Origin: Nevskia sp.
GTDB lineage: Bacteria > Pseudomonadota > Gammaproteobacteria > Nevskiales > Nevskiaceae
Reading direction: 5' to 3'
Length of the DNA: 64,000 bases
Assembly: GCF_021732705.1 (NCBI RefSeq)
Contig: NZ_JAKFUM010000008.1
Coordinates: forward strand, 62,001-126,000
The translations under genes and the position numbers were made by a program. The notes under the pieces were generated by a model. The model saw nothing but the letters and a program-made list of their open reading frames with translations, did not search any database and had not been told where the DNA came from. This document shows, piece after piece, positions 20,921 to 28,733 of this stretch (position 1 is its first letter; every line of letters begins with the position of its first letter).

Positions 20921-21802
20921 ATGAGCCTCGATTTCACGGTCGACAGCCCCTGGCTGGTGCCGGACGATGGCAGCTTCAAGGTGCGCAAGGCGCGCACGGC
21001 ACCGCCGAAGCACGCGCCGGGCGACGACGCGCAGAAGGCGCTGCTGCGCGAATCGGTGGCGCAGCTCGACGACCTGCAGAAGATCTTGTTCGCGCACGAC
21101 CGCCGTGCGGTGCTGCTGGTGTTCCAGGCGATGGACGCCGCCGGCAAGGATTCGACCATCCGCGCCGTGCTGACCGGCGTCAACCCGGCCGGCTGCGAGG
21201 TGCACGCGTTCAAGCGCCCGAGCCTCGAGGAGCTGGACCACGACTTCCTGTGGCGCACCGCGCGGCGCCTGCCGGAACGCGGTCGCATCGGCGTGTTCAA
21301 CCGCAGCTATTACGAGGAAGTGCTGGTCACCAAGGTGCATCCGGAATACCTCGGCGCGCAGCGGCCGCATCCCGGCCGGCATCCGAAGACGTTCTGGAAG
21401 CATCGCTACGAGTCGATCCGCGAGCACGAGCGCCATCTCGCCCGCAACGGCACGGTGATCATCAAGTTCTGGCTGAACGTGTCGAAGGAAGAACAGCGCC
21501 AGCGCTTCCTCGCGCGCCTGACCGAGCCGGAGAAGAACTGGAAGTTCGATACCGCCGACGTCGCCGAGCGCGGCCACTGGCCGGCGTATCAGCAGGCCTA
21601 CGAGGATGCGTTGAACGAGACCTCGCGCCCGTGGGCGCCGTGGTACGCGATTCCGGCCGACGACAAGCCCTACCTGCGCGCCACGGTTGCCGACATCGTC
21701 GTGCGCACGATGCAGCGGCTGGACCTGCGCTATCCGGAGGTCAGTCCGGCCGAGCGCACGCAGTTCGCGGCGCTGCGCCAGCAGCTCGAGGACGAGGCCT
21801 GA
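20921..21802 (+). CDS. ppk2: polyphosphate kinase 2 family protein
   Basis: Transfers phosphate between polyphosphate and nucleotides. The Walker A-like loop VFQAMDAAGKDSTIR is at residues 68-82, FNRSYYEEVLVTKVHP is the Walker B region, and KFWLNVSKEEQRQRF and lid arginines follow. At 293 residues it is a single-domain form. GKDS replaces the more common GKDG. A GAGGAA lies 7 nt before the ATG. The acceptor (AMP or NDP) cannot be decided by reading. Confidence 0.9.
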   Translation: MSLDFTVDSPWLVPDDGSFKVRKARTAPPKHAPGDDAQKALLRESVAQLDDLQKILFAHDRRAVLLVFQAMDAAGKDSTIRAVLTGVNPAGCEVHAFKRPSLEELDHDFLWRTARRLPERGRIGVFNRSYYEEVLVTKVHPEYLGAQRPHPGRHPKTFWKHRYESIREHERHLARNGTVIIKFWLNVSKEEQRQRFLARLTEPEKNWKFDTADVAERGHWPAYQQAYEDALNETSRPWAPWYAIPADDKPYLRATVADIVVRTMQRLDLRYPEVSPAERTQFAALRQQLEDEA

Positions 21803-21803
21803 G

Positions 21804-22232
21804 ATGGCGCAGCCGTCCGGCACTGCGGCAGGTCGGACGGCCGGATCGCGCAAGGCCGATGTCGCCGACACCGTCGATGCCTTCATGGCGCGTCTCGAAC
21901 ACCCGCTGCACGCCACGATTCAGGCGCTGCGCGGGCTGATCCGCGAGGCCGATGCCGGCATCGTCGAAGCCATCCAGTGGAATGCACCGAGCTTCCGCAC
22001 CCGCGAATACTTCGCGACGGTGAACCTGCGCGAGAAGGCCGGCGTCGGCGTGATCCTGCATCTGGGGGCCAAGGTCCGGCCGCTGGCGTCCGTTCCCGTC
22101 GACGACCCGGCGCAGCTGCTGCACTGGCTGGCGAAGGATCGCGCGATGATCGTGGTTCGCGATGCCGCCGATCTGGCCTCGAAAGCCGACGCCGTGCAGG
22201 CCCTGATCCGGCGCTGGATCGCCTACGTCTGA
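21804..22232 (+). CDS. DUF1801 domain protein
   Basis: A 142-residue protein of the YdhG-like DUF1801 family. Typical signatures are EAIQWNAPSFRT and FATVNLREKAGVGVILHLG. The first 17 residues are variable and basic. Starts two bases after the ppk2 stop, so co-transcribed. Function of the family is unknown. Confidence 0.85.
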   Translation: MAQPSGTAAGRTAGSRKADVADTVDAFMARLEHPLHATIQALRGLIREADAGIVEAIQWNAPSFRTREYFATVNLREKAGVGVILHLGAKVRPLASVPVDDPAQLLHWLAKDRAMIVVRDAADLASKADAVQALIRRWIAYV

Positions 22233-22241
22233 CCCGGCGCG

Positions 22242-22883
22242 CTACAGCGGCAGATCGTGCACGTGCACGCCGGCCTGATCGGACTGCGCGATCGTCAGCA
22301 TCGCCTTCGCGACCGCCTCGGCCGTGATCGGCTGGTACTTGCGCAGCGGGCCGACGCACAGCGGCGCCAGCCACGGCGCGATGCGCTGGGCGAACGCTTC
22401 CGCCGGCCGTGATTCGCTGCGGGCACCGAGCAGCAGCGACGGCCGGAACAGGTGCACGGCGGCGAAACCGGCTTCCGAAACACTCTTTTCCATCCGCGCC
22501 TTGACCCGCGAATAGAACGCCGGCGACGTGGTACTGGCGCCGGCCGCGGAAACGCCGAAGAAGCGGGTCGCGCCGCTGGCCTGCGCGGCGCGGGCCACGG
22601 CCAGCACCATGTGATAGTCGACCCGTTCGAGCCCGGCGCGGCCACCGGCAGCGGCCGTCGTGGTGCCCAGACAGCAGAACACGTCATCGGCGGCGAGCGG
22701 ATCCGGCAGCGTGTCCAGATCTTCCAGTGTCGATTTCACGAAGCGCAGCTTCGCGTGCGTCAGTGCCGGCGCGCGGCGGCCGAGGACGATGACCTCGCGA
22801 TAGCGCGCATCCGCCAGCAGCAAGGGCAGCAGCGCGGTACCGACGAGTCCGGTGGCACCGGCGAGCAGGGCTGTGCGGGGCAT
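22242..22883 (-). CDS. NAD(P)-binding Rossmann oxidoreductase (TIP30-like SDR)
   Basis: A 213-residue atypical SDR. The N-terminal GATGLVGTALL is the dinucleotide-binding loop, VFCCLGTT follows, and FFGVSAAGASTTSPAFYSRVK carries the Ser and Tyr-x-x-x-Lys catalytic residues. The C-terminal VHLFRPSLLLG matches the HTATIP2/TIP30-like group. Substrate unknown. It converges with the DUF1801 gene, leaving only 9 nt between stops. Confidence 0.87.
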   Translation of the reverse strand: MPRTALLAGATGLVGTALLPLLLADARYREVIVLGRRAPALTHAKLRFVKSTLEDLDTLPDPLAADDVFCCLGTTTAAAGGRAGLERVDYHMVLAVARAAQASGATRFFGVSAAGASTTSPAFYSRVKARMEKSVSEAGFAAVHLFRPSLLLGARSESRPAEAFAQRIAPWLAPLCVGPLRKYQPITAEAVAKAMLTIAQSDQAGVHVHDLPL

Positions 22884-23080
22884 GGCGTGTCCGGAGCGGA
22901 AAGGCGGGAGGAGCCGCGGAGTGTAGCGAAGCGTCGTTGCGGCAACGGGACCGGCCTCGAACCCGGCACGGCCACGTGGGTTCGACCGGCCGCGCCGCCC
23001 TGTGTCCGATGGCGCGCAGCGACCGCCGGAGTCAGGCCGCAGGCTAGACTTGATGCCCGCCCCACACCGACCGCTTGCGC

Positions 23081-23515
23081 ATGAGCATCTGGAAACAGCC
23101 CGTCACCATCGGCCAGGGATTGCCGACCGCGCCGAACACGCTCGGTGCCTTTCTCGGCCTGACCATCACCGAGGTCGGCGAGGACTTCCTGCGCGGCACC
23201 TTGCCGGTCGATCACCGCACGGTGCAGCCGTACGGCCGCCTGCACGGCGGCGCCTCGTGCGTGCTGGCGGAAGAACTGGGCAGCGTCGCGTCGTGGCTGT
23301 GCACGCCGCCGAACGCCGGCATGCCGGTCGGGCTGGACATCAATGCCAACCACATCCGTGCGGCGACGGGTGGCTTGGTCACCGGAACCGCTCGTCCGAT
23401 TCACATCGGCCGCGCCACGCAGGTGTGGGAAATTCGGATCGTGGACGACAGCGACAGGCTCGTCTGCATTTCGCGCCTGACCGTGGCCATGACCGGCAAC
23501 GCGGCAGGCAAGTAG
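23081..23515 (+). CDS. hotdog-fold acyl-CoA thioesterase (YdiI/PaaI-like)
   Basis: A 144-residue hotdog thioesterase. The active-site region RLHGGASCVLAEELGSVASW contains the HGG motif and catalytic Glu, and ININANHIR-like packing is seen in DINANHIRAATGG. It matches the YdiI/EntH group that hydrolyses DHNA-CoA and related thioesters. No menaquinone genes are nearby, so the substrate is open. The ATG is chosen; a TTG two codons earlier is possible. Confidence 0.87.
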   Translation: MSIWKQPVTIGQGLPTAPNTLGAFLGLTITEVGEDFLRGTLPVDHRTVQPYGRLHGGASCVLAEELGSVASWLCTPPNAGMPVGLDINANHIRAATGGLVTGTARPIHIGRATQVWEIRIVDDSDRLVCISRLTVAMTGNAAGK

Positions 23516-23558
23516 ATCGACCGGACGCGGCAGCGGCATCGGTCAGGGAGGACAGGTC

Positions 23559-25790
23559 ATGCGCTCGAACGGAACTGGCATCGCCGCAGCCCGCGGCATC
23601 GGATTGATGCTGATCGGCAGCGCGCTGCTGCTTGCCGGCTGTGGCGGCGGCGGCGCCGAACCGCTGCCGGCGCCGGCCCCGCCGCCGAACCCGGGCCCGA
23701 CCGGCTTCGGCCTCGACACCCGGCCTTCGCTCGGCGCGCTCGCGTTTCCGAGCGGCAGCGTGCAGAGCGGTGATGTGCGCATCGCCCGCGCGTTTCCGAA
23801 TCTCACGTTCCCGAGCCCGCTGTACTTCGCCGTGGCGCCGGGCAATCGCCAGCATGGCTTCGTCGTCAGCCAGAACGGCGTGATCCGGGTGTTCGACCTG
23901 ACCAACCCGGCCGCGACCACGTCCAGCGTCTTCCTCGACATCGACGCCCGTGTCACCAACGACGGCGGCGAGCTTGGCCTGCTCGGGCTGGCGTTCGATC
24001 CGGACTACGCGAGCAACGGCTACTTCTACGTCAACTACAACCCGATCACGACCGACGGCTCGCCGCTGCGCACCCACATCTCGCGCTTCCGCGTCACGTC
24101 CAACCCGCTGGTGGCCGATCCGGCCAGCGAAACCGTGCTGCTGCGCTACAACCAGCCGTTCGCCAACCACAACGGCGGCTGGCTCGGCTTCGGGCCGGAT
24201 CGCAAGCTGTACATCGCCTCCGGCGACGGCGGTGCCGGCGGCGATCCGCAGGGCAACGGCCAGAACCGCAACACGCTGCTCGGCAAGATGCTGCGCATCA
24301 ATCCGGACGGCTCGATTCCGGCCGACAACCCGTTCGTCGGCCAGGCCAATACCCGCGGCGAGATCTGGGCCTACGGCCTGCGCAACCCGTTCCGCGGCAG
24401 CTTCGACGTGGCCACCGGCAACCTGTGGGTGGGCGATGTCGGCCAGAACATCTACGAGGAAATCGACGTCATCACCCGCGGCGGCAACTACGGCTGGGCC
24501 ACGCGCGAAGGCCTGCACGGCTATCCGACCGCCAGCACGCCGATTCCGCCCGGCAGCAACTTCATCGAACCCGTGCTCGAATACGACCACAACGCCGGCT
24601 GCAGCGTGACCGGCGGCACGGTCTATCGCGGCGGCGCGATTCCCTCGCTGGCCGGCACCTATCTCTATACCGACTTCTGCTCCGGCACCCTGTGGTCGGC
24701 CACCCCGACCGACGGCCGTCCGGCCACCGCGACCGTGGTCGGCACGATTCCGGCCGGCCCCAGCTCGGTCGCGCCGGATCACGATGGCGAGCTGTACGCC
24801 ACCGGCCTGTTCGACGGCGCGCTGTACCGGCTGCTGCCGAATGTCGGTGGCGGCGGCAGCGCCCCGTTTCCGCAGCGGCTGTCGCAGACCGGCCTGTTCA
24901 CCAACACCGCGACGATGACGCCGAATCCCGGCCTGATCGAATACCAGCCGGCCGCCGAGTTCTGGTCCGACGGTACCCGCAAGCGCCGCTGGTTCGGCAT
25001 CCCGAACGGCACGCAGGTCACGTTCCGCGGCAACGCGCCGTGGACCTTCCCGCCCGGCTCGGTGACGGTCAAGCACTTCGAGATCACGCTGGCCAACGGC
25101 CAGAACCGGCGTCTGGAAACCCGCGTCTTCGTCAACCAGAGCAACGGCTGGCAGGGCTACACCTACCGCTGGAACGCCGACGGCAGCGATGCCGACCTGC
25201 TCAGCACCAGCGCCACCGAGACGCTGACCGTCGCCGGCGGCGGCACGCAGCTGTACGAATACCCGAGCCGCGCCGCCTGCGCGACCTGCCACTCGGCCGC
25301 GGCCGGCTTCGTGCTCGGCGTGTCGACCGCACAGCTGAACAGCGTGTTCGCCTACCCGCCGCGCAGCGACAACCAGCTGCGCACGCTGAATCACATCAAC
25401 CTGTTCACCGCCGATATCGGCAACGCGTCGCAGTATCCGGCGCTGGTCGACCCGGCCAACGCCAGCCTGTCGCTGACTGCGCGCGCCCGCTCGTATCTCG
25501 ACACCAACTGCGCCCAATGCCACCAGCCGAACGGCCCGGCGCCGTCGAACATCGACTTCCGCGCCTCGACGCCGATCGCCAGCACCAACCTGCTCGGCAT
25601 CAGCCCGCAGAACGGCGATCTGGGCCTCGCCAACGCGCGCCGGATCGCCCCGGGCCGCAAGGAATCGAGTGTGGTCTGGGAGCGCATGCGCCGCCTAGAC
25701 GACAACCGCATGCCGCCGCTCGCCAGCCATGTCGTCGACGCGGCCGGCGTGACCCTGATCGGGCAATGGATTGACGCCGGAGCGAATTGA
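23559..25790 (+). CDS. lipoprotein: sugar-dehydrogenase beta-propeller fused to diheme cytochrome domain
   Basis: A lipoprotein signal (LLLAGC, Cys28) and Pro-rich linker precede a glucose/sorbosone dehydrogenase-type beta-propeller at about residues 60-430 (GLLGLAFDPDY, YIASGDGG, NPFRGSFD, GNYGW). A second domain (GLIEYQPAAEFWSDGTRKRR) follows, and its end carries two c-type heme motifs: CATCH (Cys574/577/His578) and CAQCH (Cys651/654/His655). This half resembles the SO2930/HNE_0200-type diheme family, recalled from memory. Such a protein could oxidise a sugar-like substrate and pass electrons to its own hemes. GGGAGGACAGG precedes the ATG. A stem-loop straddles the stop. Confidence 0.85.
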   Translation: MRSNGTGIAAARGIGLMLIGSALLLAGCGGGGAEPLPAPAPPPNPGPTGFGLDTRPSLGALAFPSGSVQSGDVRIARAFPNLTFPSPLYFAVAPGNRQHGFVVSQNGVIRVFDLTNPAATTSSVFLDIDARVTNDGGELGLLGLAFDPDYASNGYFYVNYNPITTDGSPLRTHISRFRVTSNPLVADPASETVLLRYNQPFANHNGGWLGFGPDRKLYIASGDGGAGGDPQGNGQNRNTLLGKMLRINPDGSIPADNPFVGQANTRGEIWAYGLRNPFRGSFDVATGNLWVGDVGQNIYEEIDVITRGGNYGWATREGLHGYPTASTPIPPGSNFIEPVLEYDHNAGCSVTGGTVYRGGAIPSLAGTYLYTDFCSGTLWSATPTDGRPATATVVGTIPAGPSSVAPDHDGELYATGLFDGALYRLLPNVGGGGSAPFPQRLSQTGLFTNTATMTPNPGLIEYQPAAEFWSDGTRKRRWFGIPNGTQVTFRGNAPWTFPPGSVTVKHFEITLANGQNRRLETRVFVNQSNGWQGYTYRWNADGSDADLLSTSATETLTVAGGGTQLYEYPSRAACATCHSAAAGFVLGVSTAQLNSVFAYPPRSDNQLRTLNHINLFTADIGNASQYPALVDPANASLSLTARARSYLDTNCAQCHQPNGPAPSNIDFRASTPIASTNLLGISPQNGDLGLANARRIAPGRKESSVVWERMRRLDDNRMPPLASHVVDAAGVTLIGQWIDAGAN

Positions 25791-25818
25791 GCGCGCGTTG
25801 CGCTCAGCCGAATTCGCT
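25781..25818 (+). terminator. bulged stem-loop at end of the diheme fusion gene
   Basis: An outer perfect 8-bp stem (AGCGAATT/AATTCGCT) and an inner 6-bp stem (TGAGCG/CGCTCA), sharing one T, with a 7-nt loop and a 4-nt bulge. It spans the stop codon. There is no T-run afterwards, so it may be a stabilising hairpin rather than a true terminator. Confidence 0.4.
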
Positions 25819-26212
25819 TGAAGCACTGACGAGCGTTGCGCTGTCGGGGCTCGCCACGGTGGGGACACCGCCGTTGCTGGTGGCGCCTGAGTTTCCGCTG
25901 GCAGCGCGGCCCTGCGGCAGTGGTCAGCCCACCGTGACTTGACCTGGTCAACGGCGGCGCACCCTGCCGGACGGCGAATGGTCGTTGACGATGGGCGCTG
26001 ACGGAACGTCCCGGCGAGGTCTCGGCGCTGCGCTTCCGGCTGGTGGGGCGCACCGGCAAACCCGGCCGCCGGATGCCCGAGCGGCAACGACACAGAGTCA
26101 GGCCAGCACCGTTCGCACGCCGGATATCACGCCACGGATGCGGTTTTACCCATTGCCGCCAGCCAGTCGACCGGCGACGCTTCGACGCACCTCACTGTCG
26201 CGAGACTCGCCG
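25791..26212. other. intergenic region before the amine oxidase gene
   Basis: About 420 nt without a convincing gene. It has the stem-loop above, a direct repeat GCGTTGCGCT at 25795 and 25833, and a 13-nt palindrome at 25939. An in-frame extension of the downstream gene runs back to 25985, but it lacks a ribosome site and encodes Arg/Pro-rich sequence ahead of a clear Tat signal, so I do not count it as coding. Confidence 0.65.
25939..25951. repeat. 13-nt perfect palindrome, possible operator
   Basis: TTGACC-T-GGTCAA, a perfect inverted repeat with one central base, about 260 nt upstream of the amine oxidase start. It has the size of a dimeric repressor site. No regulator gene is adjacent. 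Confidence 0.3.
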
Positions 26213-27697
26213 ATGACACCGACCGATCCTTCCCGCCGCCGCGTGCTCGCGGGTCTCGCTGCCGGCACCGGCGCGCCGCTGCTCGGTCTGGCGCCGGACG
26301 CAGCGCTCGCCAGCGGCACGACGGCGACCGGCTCGCTGGCGACCGATACCGTCGTCATCGGCGGCGGCTATGCCGGTCTGGCGGCGGCGCGGGCGCTGCG
26401 CGCGGCGGGGCGCGACGTGCTGCTGCTCGAAGCGCGGGATCGCGTCGGCGGGCGCTGCGTCAATCAGCGGCTGCCGGCGCCGTACGAGCGCTACGTGGTC
26501 GAAGGCGGCGCCGAATTCCTCGGGCCGACGCAGGACCGCATGTACGCCCTGGTGCAGGAACTCGGCCTGTCGACGTTCCGCGCATTCAACACCGGCCGGC
26601 TGGTCGATTATCGCAACGGCCGCCGCACGACCTATTCCGGCCGCATTCCGCCGGGCGCGCTGGCCGGTGCCGCCGAAGCGGGTCTGGCGCTGATCCGCCT
26701 GAACCGCATGGCGCAGGACGTGCCGCGCGATGCGCCGTGGAACGCCCGCGAAGCTCCGCGCTGGGACGCGATGACGGTGGAGCAGTGGATCGATGCCAAC
26801 CTGCTGACCAACGCCGGCAAGCAATTGCTGACCCTGGCGACGATCGCGCTGCTGTCGGCCGAGCCGCGCGAGGTGTCGTTCCTGCACTTCCTGCATTACG
26901 TCGCGACCGCCGGCAGCCTCGACTTGCTGCTCGATACCGAAGGCGGCGCGCAGCAGGACCGCATCGTCGGCGGCTCGCAGGCGATCGCGCTGGCGATGGC
27001 GCAGAGCCTCGGGCCGGTCATCCGCTATCGCGCGGCCGTGCAGGCGATCGAGCAGGACGGCAGCGGCGTCACTGTCCGCGGCGAAGGCTTCACCGTCCGG
27101 GCGCGGCGGGTGATCGTCGCGATGTCGCCGTGGATGGCCGGGCGGATGCGCATTTCGCCACTCGATGGCCCGCTGCAGGCGCGGCAGCAGTTGTCGCAGC
27201 GGGTGCCGATGGGCTCGATCTGGAAAGTCCACGCGATTTACCCGACGCCGTTCTGGCGCGCCGCCGGCCTGAACGGGCAGGTCACCAGCGACGCCTTCCT
27301 GCCGAAGCTGACGTTCGACAACACGCCGCCCGAGCCGGGCGCGCCGGGCGTGATGATGGGCTTCATCGACGGCCAGGACGCGCGCGATGCCGTGCTGATG
27401 CCCCCCGCCGTGCGCCGCGCCGCGGTCCTCGAAGCCTTCGTCGCCTACTTCGGCCCGCAGGCAGCGAACCCGACCGGCTATCTCGAAATGAACTGGCAGG
27501 GCGAGGAATACAGCGCCGGCGGCCCGACCGGCGTGTTCCCGCCCGGCGTGCTGACGGCGTATCGCGGCGCGCTGCGCGACCCGATCGGCCGCATCCACTG
27601 GGCCGGCACCGAAACCGCGACCGTCTGGTCCGGCTACATGGACGGCGCCGTGCGCTCGGGCGAGCGTGCCGCGGCGGAAGTGCTGGCGGCGTCCTGA
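26213..27697 (+). CDS. Tat-exported flavin monoamine oxidase-like protein
   Basis: A 494-residue FAD-dependent amine oxidase. The Tat signal SRRRVLAGLAAGTGAPLLGL is near the N-terminus. The FAD loop VVIGGGYAGLAAARALRAAG at about residues 46-65 and EARDRVGGRC follow. The C-terminal flavin signature is GRIHWAGTETATVWSGYMDG. It likely oxidises amines in the periplasm; the specific substrate is unknown. The start is chosen because it places the twin arginines near the N-terminus. It begins after a 420-nt intergenic region and is followed 18 nt later by the Cdd1-like gene. Confidence 0.88.
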   Translation: MTPTDPSRRRVLAGLAAGTGAPLLGLAPDAALASGTTATGSLATDTVVIGGGYAGLAAARALRAAGRDVLLLEARDRVGGRCVNQRLPAPYERYVVEGGAEFLGPTQDRMYALVQELGLSTFRAFNTGRLVDYRNGRRTTYSGRIPPGALAGAAEAGLALIRLNRMAQDVPRDAPWNAREAPRWDAMTVEQWIDANLLTNAGKQLLTLATIALLSAEPREVSFLHFLHYVATAGSLDLLLDTEGGAQQDRIVGGSQAIALAMAQSLGPVIRYRAAVQAIEQDGSGVTVRGEGFTVRARRVIVAMSPWMAGRMRISPLDGPLQARQQLSQRVPMGSIWKVHAIYPTPFWRAAGLNGQVTSDAFLPKLTFDNTPPEPGAPGVMMGFIDGQDARDAVLMPPAVRRAAVLEAFVAYFGPQAANPTGYLEMNWQGEEYSAGGPTGVFPPGVLTAYRGALRDPIGRIHWAGTETATVWSGYMDGAVRSGERAAAEVLAAS

Positions 27698-27715
27698 TCC
27701 GCCCGCGACGCCGAC

Positions 27716-28015
27716 ATGCGCAAGACCCGCGGCAAGGCCGCCAGCATCAGCGAGGCCCGACGCTTCACCGACCTGCCGAGCATCGGCCCCGCGGCGGCGA
27801 AGGATTTCGCGCTGCTGGGTCTGCAGACGCCGGGCGAGCTGGCCGGGCTTGATCCGCTGGTGCTGTACCAGCGGCTGAGCGTGCTGACCGGCCAGCGTCA
27901 GGATCCCTGCGTGCTCGACGTGTTCATCGCGGCGATCGATTTCGCCAACGGCGCGCCGGCGCGGCCGTGGTGGGATTACACCGCCGAGCGCAAGCAGCGC
28001 CACCCCGACCTGTGA
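27716..28015 (+). CDS. helix-hairpin-helix protein, Cdd1-like
   Basis: A 99-residue protein with a helix-hairpin-helix core FTDLPSIGPAAAKDFALLGL and a C-terminal LDVFIAAIDFANGAPARPWWDY, typical of the Cdd1 'pathogenicity locus' family, whose function is not established. HhH motifs usually bind DNA non-specifically. The basic N-terminus could contribute. The start is an ATG directly after the amine oxidase gene. Confidence 0.82.
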   Translation: MRKTRGKAASISEARRFTDLPSIGPAAAKDFALLGLQTPGELAGLDPLVLYQRLSVLTGQRQDPCVLDVFIAAIDFANGAPARPWWDYTAERKQRHPDL

Positions 28016-28082
28016 TCGCGGCACGCGGCGGGACAGATCGGCCAGACTGCGCGCCAGCCGCCATCCTCGGAACCTGCCCGCC

Positions 28083-28517
28083 ATGACCGACGCCGACTGG
28101 ACCCTGCACCCGCAACTCGCAGCCGATACCGTCACCGTCGGCGAACTGCCGCTGGGCCGGCTGCTGCTGTCGAACGATGCCCACTACCCGTGGCTGATCC
28201 TCGTGCCGCGCCGCGCCGGCATTCGCGAGATCCATGAGCTGGCGGAGGTTGACCAGCTGCAGCTGCTGCGCGAGTCGATGCTGCTGTCGAAAGCGCTGAT
28301 GGCCGTGTTCGCGCCGGACAAGCTCAACATCGCCGCACTCGGCAATGTCGTGCCGCAGCTGCATGTCCATCACATCGCCCGTTATTCGACCGATCCGGCC
28401 TGGCCGGCGCCGGTCTGGGGCCGCGTGCCGAGCCTGCCGTACGACGCGGACCTGCGGGCCGCGCGGCTCGCGCAACTGCGCGCGGCGCTGGCCGAATCGC
28501 TGGTCGCGGCGGGCTGA
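28083..28517 (+). CDS. HIT-domain protein
   Basis: A 144-residue histidine-triad nucleotide hydrolase-like protein. The core segment VPQLHVHHIARY holds the triad region. In classical HIT proteins this reads HxHxH, but here the first His position is Gln (QLHVHH). This variant forms a known subgroup of bacterial HIT proteins, so it need not be inactive. Other family landmarks are WLILVPRR and DKLNIAALGNVV. Substrate unknown. Confidence 0.85.
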   Translation: MTDADWTLHPQLAADTVTVGELPLGRLLLSNDAHYPWLILVPRRAGIREIHELAEVDQLQLLRESMLLSKALMAVFAPDKLNIAALGNVVPQLHVHHIARYSTDPAWPAPVWGRVPSLPYDADLRAARLAQLRAALAESLVAAG

Positions 28518-28733
28518 TTCGCGCTGCCAGCGTGGCGCGCGCGACGGTGCGCTGGCGGCCGTGACCGCGAAAACGCGGCGGGTCGGAAGACCGCAGAGAT
28601 CAATACGCTACAGTATGGAAATCGCGAATCCGCTGCTACACTCGCGGCCGAACGCGCCGTCAGAGCGCATTCCCGGCCACGGGCCGGGTCGGGAATCACG
28701 CGCTGGGCTGGGGTTACGAGACGGGGATCGGGG

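Noticed and set aside
25985-26212. Upstream in-frame extension of the amine oxidase gene
   Set aside because: No ribosome site, residues are Arg/Pro/Thr-rich, and it would bury the Tat signal 76 residues inside the protein.
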